A stretch of 64,000 nt of DNA from Chloroflexota bacterium (lineage in GTDB: Bacteria > Chloroflexota > Anaerolineae > Anaerolineales > Villigracilaceae), in the NCBI GenBank assembly GCA_016219545.1, contig JACRMH010000063.1, positions 31,320 to 95,319 on the forward strand, read 5' to 3'. A program made the translations under genes and the position numbers. Under the pieces are notes generated by a model. The model was not told the origin of the DNA. It saw only the letters and a program-made list of their open reading frames with translations, and ran no database searches. Of the stretch, positions 59,597 to 64,000 are shown one piece after another (the first letter of the stretch is position 1; every line of letters starts with the position of its first letter).

Positions 59597-61803
59597 TCCA
59601 ACGCAAAAAGATAAATTGGGCTCTGATGATCGGCGCGATTCTCGTAGGGTTCATGACCTTCCTCGCAGTTTTCGGTCCCTCCTTCTCGCCGCAGAATCCC
59701 ATGGAAGAAAATTACACGCTCAAAGTGGATGGCAGCATACGAGTGCCGCCTTATCCGGCTTTTAAAGTTGAAGGTTACCCCCTTGGTACAGATCGTTACG
59801 GACGGGATATATTAAGCCGCATTTTATGGGCGGTACGCCCGACCATGATCATGGTGGTTACAGTAGCGAGTGTCAGACTTGTTTTAGGATTGGTCCTGGG
59901 AATGCTCATCGGCTGGTCTGAAGGACGCAGGGGGCGTTTCCTTGAATCATTACTATCCACCGCATTGTCCATTCCAGTCCTCATCGCCGCATTGATCGGT
60001 ATCTTCATGGTTGGCGCAGACCGTGGATTATGGGCATTCATCTTCGGGCTGGGATTAACCGGTTGGGCAGAATCAGCCCGCATGGTCAGCGAACAGACGC
60101 GCATGATCAAGACCCAAACATTTGTCGAGGCCGCGCGCGCCCTCGGCGCATCCGACCGGCGTATTTTATATTCACACGTTTTACGCCAGATCATGTCCTT
60201 ATTGTGGATGCTTCTCGCATTCGAGATCAGCAGTACCTTGCTCATTTCTGCCGAACTTGGTTTTCTTGATTACTTCATCGGCGGCGGCGTTTGGGTTGAA
60301 ATTTCAGATTTTAAAGCGGTTAATGTTGCCGGGCTTCCCGAGCTCGGACAAATGATTTCCACCTCGCTTGTCAAATTGACCGACCCTGCTCCGTTGATTA
60401 TCGTTGGCAGCGTGATCGGCATGGGTGTGCTTGGTTTCAATTTATTGGGCGAAGGCCTGCGCTTGCAGCTGAGTCAGGAATGGTTAAGGGGAGGGCGTCG
60501 TTTTAGATTTTTATCTCAATCGGTGGAAGAATGGATCGAGGAACGTTTGCTTCGGCCGGTTTTATTTTGGGCTGAAACGCATCGCACCGCGCTGGTATCT
60601 GCTTCTGTTATTCTGCTTCTTCTCTTCGGCTCTTGGATGGCCTTCAAGTCCGTTTATGTAAAACCACTGGCGGCGTCAGGGACGATTTTTGAAACCACAG
60701 CCACAAAACCCTTGTGGGGTTCAGACCGGCATGATGCGTATGGCACGCTTTGGGTTTCAGCCAGTTTGAATACTGAACCAAAGTTGATTTGGAATGTTCC
60801 CTTGGAAGGCGGAGCGGCCGGCAAACCCTCCATCAGCGCAGATGGCACCATCTACGTTTCATCAACAAATAAAATATTGACAGCCATTGATCCGAATGGA
60901 AAGATCATTTGGGAATCTCCACTCGATGAAATCGCCGTAGGCGCGCCAGCCCTGACCTCTGATGGCCGTGTTATTGTCGCGGATTCACAGGGATACATCA
61001 CCTCCTTCGATGTAAAAGGGAATCGTCTCTGGCGATTGCGGGCCTCCACTGGAAGACAGGCTACCTCAGGACCGATCGTGGATGCACAGGGAAATATCTA
61101 TGTCACCTTGGTGGATACGGTTGCGGCCTTATCTCCTGAAGGAAAATTGCTTTGGAGAACGGTCGCCGCGGAAACATATCTCGAAGAACCCCCGCGCCTC
61201 AGCCCCGATCAAAAAATGATCTTTCTTAAAAATAGTGTCATGCAAATTGACACGGGCGCACTTATAGAGATTTCCTTTGCACAACCTCAGGATCTTCTTT
61301 TTACTGATCCCGCTTATTTCAGCGGCGCAAATGGAGCCAATTATTTCCGTCTCGGTCACGAGATCATCGGCTGGCATTTGGAAGATAATGAACTCATCAT
61401 TGACTCCCGCCAAACATGGGCGCATGAGGGCACGGTCCTCCTGTTGCCTTATGACCAGGGCGTAACCCAAAACGGATTGACATGGTTTTACTACACCATG
61501 ATGTTTGTTGATACACGCGTGATCTGGCTGGATGCGGGCAGCCGGGTCGTAGGGAATTATTCCTTTTTGAATCCAAATCCAAAAGTGATCGCAATCGGCT
61601 CGAAGGGTGAGGCTTATCTATGCGGCGCAACCACGGTCAATGTAGATTGTGTCCAGGCTGCACCCGGCGCCGATAAACCCACATGGGAATTATCTTTCGA
61701 ATCGCCATCCGCTCTGCTTGGCGGCGCTGTCATTCCCAACCGCCTCTATTTATTGCTCGATGGGGGACTTTACGCTTTTGAATCGCAGGAGACACAGCCA
61801 TGA
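59593..61803 (+). CDS. DppC-like permease fused to PQQ-type beta-propeller
   Basis: 736 residues. Residues 1-300 are a DppC/OppC permease (PLGTDRYGRDILSRILWAVRP; EAARALGASDRRILYSHVLR). A membrane helix (about 335-355) follows, then a PQQ/WD40-like propeller (PKLIWNVPLEGGAAGKP, TAIDPNGKIIWESPLDEIAV, AALSPEGKLLWRT). The propeller would be outside the membrane and could bind substrate in place of a solute-binding protein; this is inference. Starts in ATGA overlap with the previous gene and ends in ATGA overlap with the dihydropyrimidinase gene. Confidence 0.85.
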   Translation: MIQRKKINWALMIGAILVGFMTFLAVFGPSFSPQNPMEENYTLKVDGSIRVPPYPAFKVEGYPLGTDRYGRDILSRILWAVRPTMIMVVTVASVRLVLGLVLGMLIGWSEGRRGRFLESLLSTALSIPVLIAALIGIFMVGADRGLWAFIFGLGLTGWAESARMVSEQTRMIKTQTFVEAARALGASDRRILYSHVLRQIMSLLWMLLAFEISSTLLISAELGFLDYFIGGGVWVEISDFKAVNVAGLPELGQMISTSLVKLTDPAPLIIVGSVIGMGVLGFNLLGEGLRLQLSQEWLRGGRRFRFLSQSVEEWIEERLLRPVLFWAETHRTALVSASVILLLLFGSWMAFKSVYVKPLAASGTIFETTATKPLWGSDRHDAYGTLWVSASLNTEPKLIWNVPLEGGAAGKPSISADGTIYVSSTNKILTAIDPNGKIIWESPLDEIAVGAPALTSDGRVIVADSQGYITSFDVKGNRLWRLRASTGRQATSGPIVDAQGNIYVTLVDTVAALSPEGKLLWRTVAAETYLEEPPRLSPDQKMIFLKNSVMQIDTGALIEISFAQPQDLLFTDPAYFSGANGANYFRLGHEIIGWHLEDNELIIDSRQTWAHEGTVLLLPYDQGVTQNGLTWFYYTMMFVDTRVIWLDAGSRVVGNYSFLNPNPKVIAIGSKGEAYLCGATTVNVDCVQAAPGADKPTWELSFESPSALLGGAVIPNRLYLLLDGGLYAFESQETQP

Positions 61804-63212
61804 GTATCCTTATTAAGAATGGAACATTGATCACTGCCTTTGAAACTTTTCAAGCCGATATTTTGATCGAGGATGAAAAGATCGCGCGCATCGGACTTAA
61901 TCTGGAAGCTGATTCTGCACAGGTAGTGGATGCAAAGGGAAAGTTAATCATGCCCGGCGGCGTGGATCCGCACACGCATTTTGATCTGCCCATGTTTGGC
62001 ACAGTCTCATCGGACGATCATTACACAGGTCACAAGGCTGCGGCTTTTGGTGGCACGACCACCGTAATGGATTTCGTTGTACAGGAATCGCAAAGTTTTA
62101 AATATTCCGTTGACTTGTGGATGCAGAAAGCCGCGAAGGCCGCTATTGATTATTCTTTTCACATGAACCTAACTCATTTTGATGAGAAGGTAGCAAAGGA
62201 AATTCCGTCATTGCGTAAGATGGGAATCACCACGCTGAAAGTCTTCACGGCCTACAATGGAAAACTCCGCCTCGATGATGGCGGTATTTTCAAAGCCATG
62301 CGAATTGCAAAAGAGAACGGCATGTTGGTGATGGTGCATTGCGAAAATGGAGATGTAATAGATACGCTCGTTGCGGACGCATTGTCAGCGGGACATACAA
62401 CTCCCGAATGGCACGCGTTGACAAGACCAGCTTGGGGCGCAGTCGAATCTGGCTTGCGGGTGGCAGGTATGAGCGCAGAAGCGGATACGCCTGTTTACAT
62501 CGTCCACATGAACGCAGGCGGCGAAGTGGATATGTTGAAGTATGCCCGTGAGCGCGGCGTCAAAGTGATGGGCGAGACCTGTCCGCAATATTTATTCTTC
62601 ACCATAGATCATCTGCGCCGCGCCGATGGCTCGAAGTGGATCTGCTCACCGCCGATGCGCACCGAAAAAGATAATACGCGCTTATGGGAAGGCCTGCACG
62701 ACGGCATTATGCAAACTGTCGGCACGGATCATTGTGCGTTTTATTATGATGGTACAAAACCGATCATGTATGAAGGCAAGGAAATTGCGATCCCCGGGAA
62801 AGAACTGGGCAAGGACGATTTCACGAAGATACCGAATGGCTTGCCCGGTGTGCAGGATAGAATGCCGATCATGTGGACGTATGGCGTGCGTGCGGGTCAC
62901 ATCACGCCTAATCAATTCGTGGCTTATAACTGCACGAATCCAGCCAAGATATTCGGCTTGTATCCGCGCAAAGGTGCGCTCACTCCCGGCGCAGATGCGG
63001 ACGTTGTGATCTGGGACCCAGAAAAGAAGGTGAAATATGGCGTGGCACAATCGCATCAACGCACTGATTACAATTTATACGAAGGCTGGGAATTAACAGG
63101 TTACCCCGAAAAAGTTTTCCTGCGTGGAAAGGTGATCGTAGATGGTGAGAAGTGGCTGGGTAAATCTGGTGATGGTCAATTTTTGAAACGTGGGGAAGGG
63201 GAAATTCTTTAA
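61800..63212 (+). CDS. Dihydropyrimidinase (D-hydantoinase)
   Basis: 470 residues. PHTHFDLPMFG (HxH), carbamylated-Lys site in TTLKVFTAYNGKLRL, MVHCENGDV, PVYIVHMNAGGEVDM, QTVGTDHCAFYYD (Asp). Opens the ring of dihydropyrimidines or hydantoins to N-carbamoyl amino acids in the cytoplasm. Its start overlaps the permease fusion stop, so the permeases may bring in a pyrimidine or hydantoin. Confidence 0.92.
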   Translation: MSILIKNGTLITAFETFQADILIEDEKIARIGLNLEADSAQVVDAKGKLIMPGGVDPHTHFDLPMFGTVSSDDHYTGHKAAAFGGTTTVMDFVVQESQSFKYSVDLWMQKAAKAAIDYSFHMNLTHFDEKVAKEIPSLRKMGITTLKVFTAYNGKLRLDDGGIFKAMRIAKENGMLVMVHCENGDVIDTLVADALSAGHTTPEWHALTRPAWGAVESGLRVAGMSAEADTPVYIVHMNAGGEVDMLKYARERGVKVMGETCPQYLFFTIDHLRRADGSKWICSPPMRTEKDNTRLWEGLHDGIMQTVGTDHCAFYYDGTKPIMYEGKEIAIPGKELGKDDFTKIPNGLPGVQDRMPIMWTYGVRAGHITPNQFVAYNCTNPAKIFGLYPRKGALTPGADADVVIWDPEKKVKYGVAQSHQRTDYNLYEGWELTGYPEKVFLRGKVIVDGEKWLGKSGDGQFLKRGEGEIL

Positions 63213-63227
63213 AGCTGAGGAATCATT

Positions 63228-63590
63228 ATGTCACACAAATGTGAAGCCATCGTCGTTCATTGCATGGATTATCGCCTGCAATCTTATATCAACCAATGGC
63301 TGGAGAAGAATCTGACCTTCGGCAGTTATGACCGCGCTGTAATGGCTGGCGGCGTATATGACGTGTATGATGTCATCCGCCAGGTGGATATTTCCGCGCG
63401 ACTGCATGGGATATCAAAAGTCATTCTCATCAACCACGAAGATTGCGGGATGTACAGTCCCGGCGGAACCGAGGAACATCACGAAGAAGATTTAATCAAC
63501 GCAGAAGAAAAGATCAGACGCCTGTTCCCCCAATTGGAAGTGGATACCTATTATTTGAATCTGGACGGAACCTTCGAGCAGAAGTCGTAA
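63228..63590 (+). CDS. Beta-carbonic-anhydrase-like protein
   Basis: 120 residues. VVHCMDYRLQSYIN (Cys and the Asp-Arg pair) and LINHEDCGMYSPGG (HxxC) are the zinc-site features of beta carbonic anhydrases, on a shortened fold. It might hydrate CO2 released by hydrolysis of carbamoyl products, or have another zinc-linked function. It follows the dihydropyrimidinase gene by 15 bases. Confidence 0.75.
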   Translation: MSHKCEAIVVHCMDYRLQSYINQWLEKNLTFGSYDRAVMAGGVYDVYDVIRQVDISARLHGISKVILINHEDCGMYSPGGTEEHHEEDLINAEEKIRRLFPQLEVDTYYLNLDGTFEQKS

Positions 63591-63593
63591 CTG

Positions 63594-63694
63594 AATCCCG
63601 AAGGGATGACATAATATTTAAAGCTTCTGACACCCCTTCGGGGTTGAAACACACCATCATTTACGTTCTATAATCATTTCATCCCTTCGGGATT
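63594..63694. repeat. CCCGAAGGG palindrome cluster
   Basis: AATCCCGAAGGGATGA (63594-63609) is the exact reverse complement of TCATCCCTTCGGGATT (63679-63694), and ACCCCTTCGGGGT lies between (63632-63644). The rest of 63700-63900 has no recognisable feature. Confidence 0.7.
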
Positions 63695-63909
63695 ATCATA
63701 AGAAAATCATTTTGCATGAATATAACTTTGGTGGAACTACGGCAGGTACATATTCTCAGATTTACATTCAAATCGTATTTGCCGTAAAAGGGAGACAAGA
63801 CCTGCTCCAAAAGGAATGGCGGGATGAAGTTTTGAAATTATGAGTGGGGGAAGTTTTGTAGATGTAAACATGACACACCCCGAATTTAAGAAATGAGGGG
63901 TAGAAAAAG

Positions 63910-63963
63910 ATAGACCTCTGAAGTAAGCTGAGTTTGCGAAAGCCAGCGAAATCGGAGGTCTAT
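63910..63963 (+). promoter_or_regulatory. Hairpin that covers the ribosome site of the last ORF
   Basis: ATAGACCTC (63910-63918) can pair with GAGGTCTAT (63955-63963), which includes the GGAGGT of the ORF at 63965. It could limit translation, as leader hairpins of transposase genes often do. Confidence 0.5.
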
Positions 63964-63964
63964 C

Positions 63965-64000
63965 ATGTTAAAAGATAAACGAAATGGGACGGAAAAGCAA
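63965..64000 (+). CDS. Start of an unidentified ORF, cut by the window end
   Basis: ATG at 63965 with GGAGGT five bases upstream; the twelve visible codons read MLKDKRNGTEKQ. The preceding 80 bases contain inverted repeats (ACCCCGAATTT...GAGGGG), so a mobile-element gene is possible but not shown. Confidence 0.35.
   Translation, partial: MLKDKRNGTEKQ

Overview
The window looks like chromosomal DNA of an uncultured Chloroflexota, probably class Anaerolineae. The evidence is gene content, not a marker gene: non-pyrrolysine MttB-type methyltransferases with a corrinoid protein, M19/M20/M28/S9 peptidases, MoxR/DUF58/DUF4129 and RuvX/MltG sets, a LexA box of the GAAC-N4-GTTC type, many -10 boxes that sit 6-8 nt before a start codon (leaderless mRNAs), and many intergenic hairpin repeats. 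No rRNA, CRISPR array or recognisable phage block was seen.

Layout. 1-5.4 kb: end of a protein with a Cys-Ala tail, a radical SAM/SPASM enzyme with a PqqD-like N-terminus, a PAS-like protein, an M28 peptidase, a tail-anchored protein, and a second radical SAM paralogue that has lost every cluster cysteine. 5.5-20.8 kb: housekeeping and metabolic genes (broken phosphatase, methyltransferase, signal peptidase I, tRNA-Glu, M19 dipeptidase, S1-domain protein, class III aminotransferase, MoxR-DUF58-DUF4129 operon, FabL-like reductase). 20.9-30.05 kb: about ten minus-strand orphan genes separated by nine attC-like sites. This reads as an integron gene-cassette array without an integrase in the window. 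30.3 kb: a thioredoxin-like gene with an in-frame TGA in its CxxC motif and a possible bSECIS hairpin, so a selenoprotein candidate. 30.9-41.2 kb: a minus-strand cluster with three MttB paralogues, a corrinoid protein, a methyl-tetrahydrofolate methyltransferase, two peptidase/amidohydrolase genes and a GntR/FCD regulator, which together suggest corrinoid-dependent demethylation of a methylated amine or betaine and delivery of methyl groups to tetrahydrofolate. 41.4-44.8 kb: baseplate-J-like membrane protein, RuvX and MltG. 44.8-49.3 kb: CBS plus HEPN-like protein, a membrane protein, and an amidohydrolase-CYTH fusion. 49.5-51.6 kb: ChlI and ChlD halves of a chelatase joined by an A9 slippery run. 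52.2-58.5 kb: FAD oxidoreductase, an SOS-type promoter driving a membrane protein and lytic transglycosylase, a two-component system and a LysM protein. 58.6-63.6 kb: ABC permease pair (the second fused to a beta-propeller), dihydropyrimidinase and a beta-carbonic-anhydrase-like protein. The window ends in the first codons of an unidentified ORF.

Caveat: three gene breaks (5.85, 23.93 and 50.59 kb) all lie in homopolymer or G-rich runs, so assembly indels must be excluded before biology is read into them. All family assignments are by eye from motifs; no database was searched.
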